Shown piece by piece: positions 8,511 through 16,302 of a stretch of 64,000 bases of DNA. Under the pieces are notes generated by a model. The model searched no databases. It worked only from the letters and a program-made list of their open reading frames with translations, and was not told the DNA's origin. Origin of the DNA: CAXBDP01 sp041689935 (GTDB taxonomy: Bacteria; Bacteroidota; Bacteroidia; Cytophagales; Cyclobacteriaceae); assembly GCA_041689935.1 (NCBI GenBank), contig JBDNFI010000051.1:1-64000 (forward strand). Reading direction: 5' to 3'. Position 1 is the stretch's first letter; each line of letters begins with the position of its first letter. The translations under genes were made by a program, and so were the position numbers.

Positions 8511-9725
8511 ATGGCTAGATTTTTAATTTTAATAATTTTTCTTACTTCAGCTTGTTCATTCTTAGAAACTGAAAGTGTTGATGAGCGTTTGAAGGAATAT
8601 AATTATGTTTCGGCTAAAAGGGTAGTTTTGGGAATTGATGAGCCAGAAATCATATTCGATATCAATTCAATTGAAAAGGAGTGGTCTGCTGAGGCTATGA
8701 AAATGTTTACTAAAAGGAGGTATATTCATTTAATTACTCCTTCAGACTTGATTATTGGAAAAATAGAAAAAATTGTTCGTCATGAAAATTTCTTACTTGT
8801 TCTAGATCGTGATGTATCAAAAAAGGTTGTTTTATTTGACCATTTAGGGAATTTTATTTTTCAGGTAGGCAAAGAAGGTTATGGACCAGGAGAATATTCT
8901 ATGCCTTTGGATATTTTCATAAATGATTCTTTTATCTACGTAATGGATAGATCATTTGTGCTGCATAGATACGATTTTGAAAATAATTTTATAGATAGTA
9001 AGCGGTTGCCAATTTTTGCTCGTTCGATGTTCACTATCGATGATACCACTTTCTTATTTGCAAATAATAGGTTAATGGTTAGCGAATTAAGTAATCACAT
9101 TATAAAAATAAAGGGTGACAAAGTAGAAGCCTCAATGTTGCCGATTAAAGGTGAGGCTTGGGACAGATGGGCTGCAAATCCATTTTCATATAACCCTGCA
9201 ATCCACGGTGAATCTTTTCTCCATGCACCTTTTCTTTCAAACAAGATTTTCGAGATAAATAGCGATGGATTAAAAGTTAAATATGAGTTAACTGGGCAAT
9301 TAGATATTCCTTTAGATATTTTAAATTCACCAGAACGATTGATGGAGTTTAAAAACGGATTAACCTATTTTTATACTCATCCAGTTTTGGAGACTTCAAA
9401 TAAATTACTTTTAGTTATAGCAAGTCCTGGGAAATTTATGACAGTAATTTATGATAAGGAAAAGGATATTGCCCAAGGATATGGTGGGATAGAGGACAAC
9501 TTGTTTTTAGGAGCTTTACAAAAATTCCCTATCTATGCCTTTGGCGAGGAGTTCTATTCTATTTTGGAAATAGAGGAACTCCTAGCTTTAAAGGGTAGGT
9601 TAGAAGCGGATAAAGGTCAGCTAGAAGAGTTTAAGGTAAGCAATCCAGAAGCTTATGCGCTAATTCAGCAGATAAATGACGCAAGCAATCCTATTATAAT
9701 GGTGAGTGATATTTCAATCCAATAA
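8511..9725 (+). CDS. 6-bladed beta-propeller lipoprotein
   Basis: 404 aa from the ATG at 8511; the frame is open further upstream, but that extension would run over the terminator and the peptide gene, while the chosen start gives a lipoprotein signal (ILIIFLTSACS, Cys16). The body has propeller features such as LFDHLGNFIFQVG followed by GYGPGEY, and YVMDRSF, typical of the Bacteroidetes 6-bladed propeller proteins. It is anchored in an envelope membrane. The neighbour upstream is a small secreted Cys peptide, which suggests a peptide-plus-receptor or peptide-plus-processing pair; this is inference. The gene is AT-rich compared with its surroundings and carries no octamer, which could mean recent acquisition. 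Confidence 0.75.
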   Translation: MARFLILIIFLTSACSFLETESVDERLKEYNYVSAKRVVLGIDEPEIIFDINSIEKEWSAEAMKMFTKRRYIHLITPSDLIIGKIEKIVRHENFLLVLDRDVSKKVVLFDHLGNFIFQVGKEGYGPGEYSMPLDIFINDSFIYVMDRSFVLHRYDFENNFIDSKRLPIFARSMFTIDDTTFLFANNRLMVSELSNHIIKIKGDKVEASMLPIKGEAWDRWAANPFSYNPAIHGESFLHAPFLSNKIFEINSDGLKVKYELTGQLDIPLDILNSPERLMEFKNGLTYFYTHPVLETSNKLLLVIASPGKFMTVIYDKEKDIAQGYGGIEDNLFLGALQKFPIYAFGEEFYSILEIEELLALKGRLEADKGQLEEFKVSNPEAYALIQQINDASNPIIMVSDISIQ

Positions 9726-9744
9726 CCTACATTGAATAAATATG

Positions 9745-9771
9745 AAAGGCTTGCTTTGGTGAGCCTTTTTT
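9745..9771 (+). terminator. Terminator after the propeller lipoprotein gene
   Basis: AAAGGCT (9745-9751) pairs with AGCCTTT (9762-9768), followed by T residues. Confidence 0.8.
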
Positions 9772-9843
9772 TGATTAGTAACCATATGTAGAAGAGCCAT
9801 TTTATTTAACCAAACAAAAACTGACTTGAAAAAATGAAAATAA

Positions 9844-9903
9844 TTCATTTATGAACACCACCGTCCGTTATTGCACCTATTTAGAGTTTGAAAATGGGCT
9901 TGA
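9844..9903 (+). repeat. 60-bp dispersed direct repeat, copy A (micro-ORF)
   Basis: Matches 12436-12495 at 56 of 60 bases, same orientation. Weaker similarity continues about 25 bases upstream in both copies. Both contain an ATG micro-ORF beginning MN-T/I-TVRYCTYLEF; in this copy it runs 9851-9907 (18 codons). The right end of the similarity falls where the hsdR remnant begins. It may be the edge of a lost mobile element or the start of a decayed gene. Confidence 0.85.
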
Positions 9904-10187
9904 CTGATTTTGAATATGCATTTTATACAGCGGTAGCTGATAACGATAGTGCAAGAGAACTGATGCAACAAGATAAATTAAGAGAACTTGCTGTTGTAGT
10001 AACCGAAACCATAAGACAAAATGCATCCATTGACTGGACCATCAAAGAAAGCGTAAAAGCCAAGTTGAAAGTTGCAGTAAAGCGACTTTTAAGGAAATTT
10101 GGCTACCCACCCGATATGCAAATGCTAGCTACTGAAGCTGTTTTGAAGCAAGCAGAATTGATTGCTAATGAGTGGACGAGAAGGTAA
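9885..10187 (+). pseudogene. HsdR C-terminal remnant (type I restriction subunit)
   Basis: About 100 residues matching the very end of type I restriction endonuclease R subunits as I know them: GLTDFEYAFYTAVADN, then IDWTIKESVKAKLKVAVKRLL, RKFGYPPD and a Glu/Ala-rich tail. A full HsdR is roughly 1000 aa, so about nine tenths are missing. The frame is closed by a TAG just upstream (9882), and the only starts are TTG or an internal ATG. No hsdM or hsdS is nearby. It is probably the scar of a lost restriction system and is not expected to be functional. Confidence 0.8.
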
Positions 10188-10301
10188 TGGTTCTCTAGCA
10201 TTATATCTATCCCTAAGTCATATTTGAATCTAAAATCCCAAAAGACTTTCAAATTTCAGTAAGCAGTTTTACTATATAGAACGTTTAATTTTGGAAGATC
10301 C

Positions 10302-12071
10302 CTACAAAGGCCAAATCACCAAAATCATCGGAATACTTATTGCGACGACAAGGATGCTGATGGGTAGGCCCATTCGCCAGTAGTCGCCAAACTTATAGCC
10401 ACCAGGCGACATCACAAGGGTGTTGGACTGGTGACCAATGGGAGTAAGAAATGCTGCCGATGCTCCAATGGCTACTGCCATCAGAAATGGGTCGGGAGAA
10501 AAGGACAAATCTTTTGCAATGATAATTGCGATTGGAGCCATCATCACCGTTGTTGCTGCATTGTTGATGACATTGGAAAGTAGCATGGTTACAATCATAA
10601 TAAATGCTAAAATCGCCCAAGGAGGAAAGCTATCGCCTAGTGAAATTACTTGTGTAGAAATAAGCTCTGCGCCACCAGTAGTTTCTAGCGCTTCTCCTAC
10701 GGGAATCATTGCTGCCAGTAAGATTATTATTGGCCAATCTATATTTTGATATACATTTTTCAACGGCAAAATCTTTATCAAAACCATCGCCATCGCTGCA
10801 ATTGAAAAAGCTATTTCAACAGGTAAAATATTGAAAACCACGGATAAAATGGCCGTGATAAAAATAGTTAATGCATAAATGGTTCGTTTTGGTTTGCTTA
10901 TATCGAACTTCCTCTCTGCCAGTGGTAAACAGCCCATTAACTCCATTTTGGCCGATATGTCTTCTTCTCTACCCTGAATTAGCAGCACATCGCCCGATTG
11001 GAATGTCACTTTGTCTATTCGTTTTCTTAGCGTTATATTTTGCCTAGCTAGAGCCAAAATATTTATTTCGTATCTAGATCGCAATCGCATGCTCGAAGCC
11101 GTTTCGCCCACCAAAGAAGAATGATTTTGAATGATTGCTTCAAGAATCACATAATCCTCTGAACCTTCAGCTTTTGGATACAATTTTTCATCACCAACTA
11201 GCTCACAATTACTGGCTTCGATAAAGGTTTTTAAGCCTTCAGTATCCGACTCTATTATCAAGATGTCACCTTTGCTTAGTTTGCCATAGTAATTGGAAAT
11301 ATTCACCCGTCTTTCATCACGCACCAAACCAATCAAAACAAGGTCTGCATCCGAAACTTCATATATCTCTTTTAGCCTTTTTCCATTTAGCTTTGATCCC
11401 TCTACAATTCTTACCTCGGTGATGTAATTATTGATTTCAAATAAATTGCTTCCATCTCCTGACTCCCTTCGCTTTGGAATTAGTTTCCATCCGACCAAAG
11501 TGATAAATAGTATTCCCGATAGAGTAACCACAATTCCAACAGGACTGAAATCGAACATTGAAAATGGCTGTGAATTGCTTTGTGCTCTGAACGAAGAAAT
11601 TATAATATTTGGTGGAGTTCCAATTAGCGTATTCATCCCGCCAAGCAACGAAGCAAAAGCTACAGGCATTAGAATAATGGACGGTGAGTATTTGTATTTT
11701 CTAGCTAATTGTATAGCTACGGGCATCAATATGGCCAATGCACCAATATTGTTCATAAATGCAGACGCAACAGCGACAATTAGCGAGAGGACACCAATTT
11801 GCGAAAACTTGTTTTCGCCAACCCGATTCATCAATTGCACAATCATATTGACGATGCCTGAATTCTCCAATGCTTTGCTTACCACTAATATAGCCGCTAC
11901 GGTGATAACTGCCGGATGAGCAAAACCTGTAAATGCACTTTCGGTTGGAATAATGCCCCATACAACCAGAAAAAATAGTACAGCAAGTGCTACTAAATCG
12001 TACCGAAACTTACCCCATATAAACAAGGCAAGTGCGAGCCCTAGCGTTATAAAAACTATAATTTGATCCAT
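10302..12071 (-). CDS. SLC13-family permease with two TrkA-C domains
   Basis: 589 aa inner-membrane transporter. The N-terminal half (to about 200) and C-terminal part (about 390-589) are strongly hydrophobic, with family features such as MNNIGALAILMPVA and, near the end, NNAATTVMMAPIA. Between them lie two soluble TrkA-C (RCK-C) regulatory domains at about 205-285 and 295-375, each with the strand pattern ILIIES or VLLIQG. The family carries dicarboxylates, sulfate or other anions with Na+; the substrate here is unknown. The gene is on the minus strand between the two copies of a 60-bp repeat and beside an hsdR remnant, so this block may have been inserted. No operon partner. Confidence 0.88.
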   Translation of the reverse strand: MDQIIVFITLGLALALFIWGKFRYDLVALAVLFFLVVWGIIPTESAFTGFAHPAVITVAAILVVSKALENSGIVNMIVQLMNRVGENKFSQIGVLSLIVAVASAFMNNIGALAILMPVAIQLARKYKYSPSIILMPVAFASLLGGMNTLIGTPPNIIISSFRAQSNSQPFSMFDFSPVGIVVTLSGILFITLVGWKLIPKRRESGDGSNLFEINNYITEVRIVEGSKLNGKRLKEIYEVSDADLVLIGLVRDERRVNISNYYGKLSKGDILIIESDTEGLKTFIEASNCELVGDEKLYPKAEGSEDYVILEAIIQNHSSLVGETASSMRLRSRYEINILALARQNITLRKRIDKVTFQSGDVLLIQGREEDISAKMELMGCLPLAERKFDISKPKRTIYALTIFITAILSVVFNILPVEIAFSIAAMAMVLIKILPLKNVYQNIDWPIIILLAAMIPVGEALETTGGAELISTQVISLGDSFPPWAILAFIMIVTMLLSNVINNAATTVMMAPIAIIIAKDLSFSPDPFLMAVAIGASAAFLTPIGHQSNTLVMSPGGYKFGDYWRMGLPISILVVAISIPMILVIWPL

Positions 12072-12228
12072 CAGGGTAAATATAGTAGTTTTTTGAAATT
12101 TTGAGAGGTTGAATATGCGGGAGGTTAAGAAAGGAGATTGCTGTCACTATTTATTTTATTTCATGGATAGTCTTTCTCAATATTGAAATGAAATTTAAGT
12201 CAATGAACAAGGTATAGAATTCGCAGAC

Positions 12229-12303
12229 CTAGTCGCCCACCTCATTTTCAAAGCAAAAATTCTGATAGGCTGAGCGTAGTTCAATAAGAGTTTTTTCCAT
12301 TTG
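12229..12303 (-). pseudogene. Remnant of the 3' end of a TPR-gene paralogue
   Basis: Read on the minus strand it encodes KTLIELRSAYQNFCFENE, nearly the same as the C-terminus of the intact TPR protein at 13394-13723 (KTLNELRSAFQNFCFEND). The DNA is clearly similar too (for example a shared block TTCAAAGCAAAAATTCTGA). The frame is closed just upstream, so only about 24 codons survive of a partial duplication about 1.1 kb from its parent. Confidence 0.75.
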
Positions 12304-12435
12304 TTATTGGGAAGACGATTGACTAGTACATTATACCATCAGTGATAATAAGTTTTAATTTATACTACTTTTCATCAGATGACATTAATGTTAAAGCAAT
12401 CAAAATTACCGGTGACTTAGTAGAAATGGGAATAG

Positions 12436-12495
12436 TTCATTTATGAACATCACCGTCCGTTATTGCACATACTTAGAGTTTAAAAATGGGCTTGA
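12436..12495 (+). repeat. 60-bp dispersed direct repeat, copy B (micro-ORF)
   Basis: Partner of 9844-9903, differing at 4 of 60 bases. Its micro-ORF runs 12443-12508 (21 codons). The two copies lie 2.6 kb apart, direct, and flank the hsdR remnant and the SLC13 permease gene. Confidence 0.85.
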
Positions 12496-12576
12496 GTGGG
12501 TTTTATAAGCCTTTTTAGCGTTGGTATAGGGCTTGTCAAAAGTGCACAATAAATAACAAGAGCCATTTGATAAACC

Positions 12577-13272
12577 ATGAAAAACACAAAAAGAGTACTC
12601 ATTTTTATCGGAACTATTTTAGTTGGTTACCTACTATTTATTATTCCTGATGTATTTTTTGGTATCACAAAAATTAACGGTGGAAAGATTGGCATTAACT
12701 TATTTTTAATAGCTGTATTTCAGTTTGCGTCAGTTATATGTCTGCTCTATTTCTCATTGAAAAAGTTAAAGCTTAGTTTCGCTGAAATTGGACTTAGGTT
12801 CAAGAATCTCAAAATGGATATTTTTTTAGGATGCTGTTTTGGAGTATCATGGACAATTGCTCAATTCGTCTTTATTATTCCTAACACAGGAGGTGCCGAC
12901 AGACTAGATATCCAAGGAATGCTGGGTATGTACGGTGGAAGTATAATTGGAACAATTTCCTTTATTTCGTTGGGAGTAATTGGCGGAGGAGTTACAGAAG
13001 AAATTTTCAATAGAGGCTATTTTATTACCGTCCTAAAGGGTTTTTTTGGTAACCCAAGAGTTGGTATCTGGTTCTCTTCCATTTTGTCAATTGCATTATT
13101 TACAATTGGTCACATGCCCACAAGCTTATTGTATTGGTTCGATATTTTGGTTCCGACCATTACATACACTCTTCTATATATATACACCAAAAGATTAACT
13201 GCCTCCATAGTGGCTCATGGCTTATACAATTTGCTGGCAATAATCTTGACTTATTTCCTTTATTATAATTAG
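12577..13272 (+). CDS. CPBP-family intramembrane metalloprotease
   Basis: 231 aa polytopic membrane protein of the CAAX-protease and bacteriocin-processing (CPBP/Abi) family. The three metal-site motifs are present in order: EExxxR (Glu141-Glu142, Arg146 in TEEIFNRGYF), FxxxH (FTIGH, about 170-174) and HxxxN near the C-terminus (HGLYN). About seven hydrophobic segments. Family members process prenylated or peptide substrates or give bacteriocin self-immunity; the substrate here is unknown. It stands alone after a stretch of decayed sequence, which fits an accessory gene. Confidence 0.85.
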   Translation: MKNTKRVLIFIGTILVGYLLFIIPDVFFGITKINGGKIGINLFLIAVFQFASVICLLYFSLKKLKLSFAEIGLRFKNLKMDIFLGCCFGVSWTIAQFVFIIPNTGGADRLDIQGMLGMYGGSIIGTISFISLGVIGGGVTEEIFNRGYFITVLKGFFGNPRVGIWFSSILSIALFTIGHMPTSLLYWFDILVPTITYTLLYIYTKRLTASIVAHGLYNLLAIILTYFLYYN

Positions 13273-13393
13273 AGAGAAAATCTATTGGAATAGTATATTC
13301 AAGCTGTATTGGGTAAAAAGATTCTCAATAAGATTAGAGAGCATGAAATAGCGTTTTATTCAGCCAATTCCCAATCACCTCTTACATCTCTAT

Positions 13394-13723
13394 CTACTCC
13401 AAATCATTCTCAAAGCAAAAATTCTGAAAAGCGGAGCGTAGTTCATTTAAAGTTTTATGCTCTTTTTGGTTGCTTGCCAGTTCAATTCCTTTTTCATAGA
13501 GGGCTTTAGCTTTTTCTATTTCTCCAAGCTCAGCAAATAGAGCAGCGGCGTGGTAGTACGTAGGCAAATACCCTGGAAATTGATGCAAAGTCTTATTAAA
13601 TAGCTCTATAGATTTTTCAACCTCCCGCTCCACATATTCCAATGCTAGTGCATAAAGTGGAAAGGGATCTTGAGGGTTATCTTGAATATATTTCTCCAAC
13701 ATGGATATTCGCTGTTCCTTCAT
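13394..13723 (-). CDS. Small TPR protein
   Basis: 109 aa, cytoplasmic, made of two to three tetratricopeptide-like helix pairs: residues about 17-50 (DPFPLYALALEYVERE), 50-84 (PTYYHAAALFAELGEIEKAKALYEKGIEL), then a short tail. Such repeats mediate protein contacts; no partner is evident. Divergent from etfB, with about 87 bp between the starts. A decayed copy of its 3' end lies at 12229-12303. One octamer copy at 13621. Confidence 0.75.
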   Translation of the reverse strand: MKEQRISMLEKYIQDNPQDPFPLYALALEYVEREVEKSIELFNKTLHQFPGYLPTYYHAAALFAELGEIEKAKALYEKGIELASNQKEHKTLNELRSAFQNFCFENDLE

Positions 13724-13810
13724 CGTAGAATCTTATTTTTTAATTTTTCAAGTTTTGGTAACTTCACGGCAAATTAAATGTTAATTATCCAAACATAGAC
13801 AAATTCCCGA

Positions 13811-14548
13811 ATGAAGATATTAGTTTGTATTACACATGTACCGGATACCACAAGCCGGATAGCATTTACCGAGAATAACACAAAGTTCGATAAAAATGGG
13901 GTGCAATTCATCATTGGTCCATACGATGACTATGCGCTTGCGCGTGCAGTGGAATTGAAGGAGTCGAATGGTGCGAGTATTACCGTGCTGAATGTAGGAG
14001 AAGCCGAGACTGAGCCTACGTTGCGTAAGGCATTGGCCATCGGTGCCGACGAGGCGATAAGAATTAATGCCTTTCCATCAGATTCATATTTTGTGGCTAA
14101 GCAAATAGCTAATGTTGCCAAAGAAGGTAATTACGATATGATATTGATGGGGCGTGAGTCCATTGATTTCAATGGAGGCATGGTGCACGGGATGGTTGGT
14201 GAAATGCTGAATATGCCCTCTTTCTCGCCTGTGATGAAGATCGATTTGGACGGGAATAATGCCACATTGATTCGTGAAATTGAAGGTGGTAAAGAAACAC
14301 TTACAGCAAGTCTCCCTTTTGTAGCGGGCTGTCAAGAGCCTATTGCTGAATGGAAAATTCCAAATATGCGAGGAATTATGAGTGCTCGCACAAAGCCTCT
14401 TAATGTAGTAGAGCCAGCAGATAATGACACAAAATCTGTTACCAATAAGTATGAATTGCCACCGGCAAAAGGTGCAGTGAAAATGATAGACAAAGACAAT
14501 GTTGGTGAGCTAGTGAAGTTGCTGAAGTCTGAGGCGAAGGTTCTTTAA
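13811..14548 (+). CDS. etfB: Electron transfer flavoprotein beta subunit
   Basis: 245 aa, the usual length. The N-terminus (MKILVCITHVPDT) and the AMP-binding segment MGRESIDFNGGMVHGMVGEML are typical. EtfB binds AMP and, with EtfA, carries electrons from acyl-CoA dehydrogenases to the ETF:quinone oxidoreductase. It is followed 23 bp later by etfA and then a bifunctional-nuclease gene, forming one operon that ends at the terminator near 16165. A large acyl-CoA dehydrogenase/oxidase gene lies 2.1 kb downstream on the other strand. Confidence 0.95.
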   Translation: MKILVCITHVPDTTSRIAFTENNTKFDKNGVQFIIGPYDDYALARAVELKESNGASITVLNVGEAETEPTLRKALAIGADEAIRINAFPSDSYFVAKQIANVAKEGNYDMILMGRESIDFNGGMVHGMVGEMLNMPSFSPVMKIDLDGNNATLIREIEGGKETLTASLPFVAGCQEPIAEWKIPNMRGIMSARTKPLNVVEPADNDTKSVTNKYELPPAKGAVKMIDKDNVGELVKLLKSEAKVL

Positions 14549-14571
14549 TTCAAAATCTAAATCGAGAAAAA

Positions 14572-15540
14572 ATGTCAATAGTAGTATTTATCGAAAGTGA
14601 CGAAGGAGTAGTGAAGAAGTCTTCATTAGAAGCTGTATCTTATGCAGCTGATCTTGCTGCGACAATGGGTACAAGTGTAACAGCACTCGCGCTTGGTAGC
14701 AAAGTAGGTGAGGGCGAATTGGCCAAAACTGGAAGTGCAGGAGCGAATAAAGTGCTTCATGTAAATGATGAGAAGTTGAATCCGGGTACCATACAAGCGT
14801 ATGCATCCGTCATTGCTCAGGCTATGGAGAAGGAGTCAAGTGATATTTTGGTGCTTGCCAAATCATCGTTGGGCGATCCTGTAGCGGCTAGAGTAGCCAT
14901 CAAAATGAATGCAAGCTTGGCATCAAACGTAGTAGAACTGCCAGATACGAGTGCTGGTTTCAAAGTGAAAAGAAGCATCTACACTGGTAAAGCTTTTGCA
15001 TTTATGGAATTGAGCGGTGCGAAAAAAATCCTTGCCATCAAGAAAAATGCCGCTGTATTGAAAGAAACTGGTGCCACTGCTGAGATAGAAGCTTTCACAC
15101 CGAGCTTAGATGAGGCGGATTTCAGTGCGAAAATTACTGGAACGCAAAAGCAAACAGGAACCATCCTATTGCCAGAAGCAGATATCGTGGTCTCTGGCGG
15201 TCGCGGAATGAAAGGCTCTGAAAACTGGGGATTGATTGAAGACTTAGCCAAAGCTCTAGGAGCTGGGACGGGGTGCAGCAAGCCTGTATCAGATATGGAT
15301 TGGAGACCACACCACGAGCACGTAGGCCAAACAGGGGTAAAAGTGAGCCCAAGCTTATATGTAGCCGTTGGCATTTCGGGAGCTATTCAACATTTGGCAG
15401 GTGTCAATTCTAGCAAATATATTGTTGTGATCAACAAAGATGCTGAAGCGCCATTCTTCAAAGCTGCCGACTATGGCATTGTAGGAGATGCCTTCGAAAT
15501 TTTACCTAAATTGACTGAAGCCATAAACGCAGCCAAATAA
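14572..15540 (+). CDS. etfA: Electron transfer flavoprotein alpha subunit
   Basis: 322 aa. The C-terminal FAD domain is well conserved: VVSGGRGMKG, a cysteine/serine stretch GTGCSKPVSD, WRPHHEHVGQTG and VGISGAIQHLAG, which contact the flavin in known EtfA proteins. Forms the heterodimer with EtfB encoded just upstream. The cytoplasmic electron carrier feeds beta-oxidation electrons to the respiratory chain. The following gene begins one base after its stop, so translation is probably coupled. Confidence 0.95.
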   Translation: MSIVVFIESDEGVVKKSSLEAVSYAADLAATMGTSVTALALGSKVGEGELAKTGSAGANKVLHVNDEKLNPGTIQAYASVIAQAMEKESSDILVLAKSSLGDPVAARVAIKMNASLASNVVELPDTSAGFKVKRSIYTGKAFAFMELSGAKKILAIKKNAAVLKETGATAEIEAFTPSLDEADFSAKITGTQKQTGTILLPEADIVVSGGRGMKGSENWGLIEDLAKALGAGTGCSKPVSDMDWRPHHEHVGQTGVKVSPSLYVAVGISGAIQHLAGVNSSKYIVVINKDAEAPFFKAADYGIVGDAFEILPKLTEAINAAK

Positions 15541-15541
15541 A

Positions 15542-16144
15542 TTGAGCAAAATTGAACTAGAAATCGTATCCTTATCGTCTAATCAGCCGCAGACGGGATC
15601 CTTTGCATTAGTATTAGGTGAAATCGGTGGGAATCGCCGATTGCCTATCATCATTGGGCATAGTGAAGCGCATGCTATTGCGATCGAGAATGAAAACCTC
15701 AAAACCAATAGGCCCATGACGCATGATTTATTCAAGTCATTTGCGCACGCATTCGGCTATATTGTGGAGGAAATAGTGATTACAGATTTGCGGGAGGGTA
15801 TTTTCTTTGCCAAAATCGTGTGCAGTGATAAGGATAAAAGAATTGAAATAGATTCGAGGCCTTCTGACGCGATAGCGATTGGAGTGAGGTTTAAAGTTCC
15901 TCTTTATGTACTTGATACCGTCCTGTCAGAAGGAGGAATTGAGGTAGATGATAATGAGGAAATAAAGCCTGAGCGAGGGGTAAAGCCTTCAAGCTCCGAC
16001 AGTCTAAGTGCTGGCTCTGGGAGCCACAAAAAGTTGGAAGATACTCCACTCGATAAATTGAATGAAATGCTGGATAAAGCGCTTGAGCAGGAAGAATACG
16101 AAAAAGCAGCTAAAATTCGAGATGAGATAAATCGGCGGAATTAG
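15542..16144 (+). CDS. Bifunctional nuclease (DUF151) domain protein with UVR motif
   Basis: 200 aa. Residues about 1-130 match the BFN/DUF151 fold (LPIIIGHSEAHAIA, RPSDAIAIGVRFKVPLYV). After an acidic/Ser-rich linker, residues about 165-198 form a UvrB/UvrC-type helical hairpin (LDKALEQEEYEKAAKIRDEI). This combination is common in Bacteroidetes. Members related to plant BFN show nuclease activity, but the bacterial role is not settled. The start is a TTG one base after the etfA stop; no ATG fits better. Octamer copy at 15790. Last gene of the etf operon. Confidence 0.85.
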   Translation: MSKIELEIVSLSSNQPQTGSFALVLGEIGGNRRLPIIIGHSEAHAIAIENENLKTNRPMTHDLFKSFAHAFGYIVEEIVITDLREGIFFAKIVCSDKDKRIEIDSRPSDAIAIGVRFKVPLYVLDTVLSEGGIEVDDNEEIKPERGVKPSSSDSLSAGSGSHKKLEDTPLDKLNEMLDKALEQEEYEKAAKIRDEINRRN

Positions 16145-16164
16145 CTTTGTATTTAGCAACATTT

Positions 16165-16206
16165 AAACCCTTTGGTTTCTGTATGAAAACAAAGGGTTTT
16201 TCCTTT
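16165..16206 (+). terminator. Terminator of the etf operon
   Basis: AAACCCTTTG (16165-16174) pairs with CAAAGGGTTT (16190-16199), followed by a T-rich tail. Confidence 0.85.
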
Positions 16207-16276
16207 TTTCCCTCCCGCTTTTTGTGAGCATTGCTTTTTAGTCAAAATTAATATTTCCCCATTCATGCTTTCATTA

Positions 16277-16284
16277 TATCTTTG
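16277..16284 (+). promoter_or_regulatory. Bacteroidetes-type -7 box of the nucleoside transporter gene
   Basis: TATCTTTG fits TAnnTTTG exactly and lies 19 bases before the ATG at 16303; a TTTC about 20 bases upstream would be the -33 element. Confidence 0.5.
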
Positions 16285-16302
16285 ATCTCTAACCACCATT
16301 GA

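Larger units (their letters stand above)
12072..12576. other. Gene-free region holding decayed fragments
   Basis: No intact gene. It contains an octamer copy at 12117, a minus-strand remnant of a TPR gene 3' end (12229-12303) and copy B of the 60-bp repeat (12436-12495). The rest has frequent stops. Confidence 0.7.

Noticed and set aside
10438..11919. Plus-strand frames within the SLC13 gene (10438-10749, 11431-11919)
   Set aside because: Antisense shadows of membrane-protein codons.
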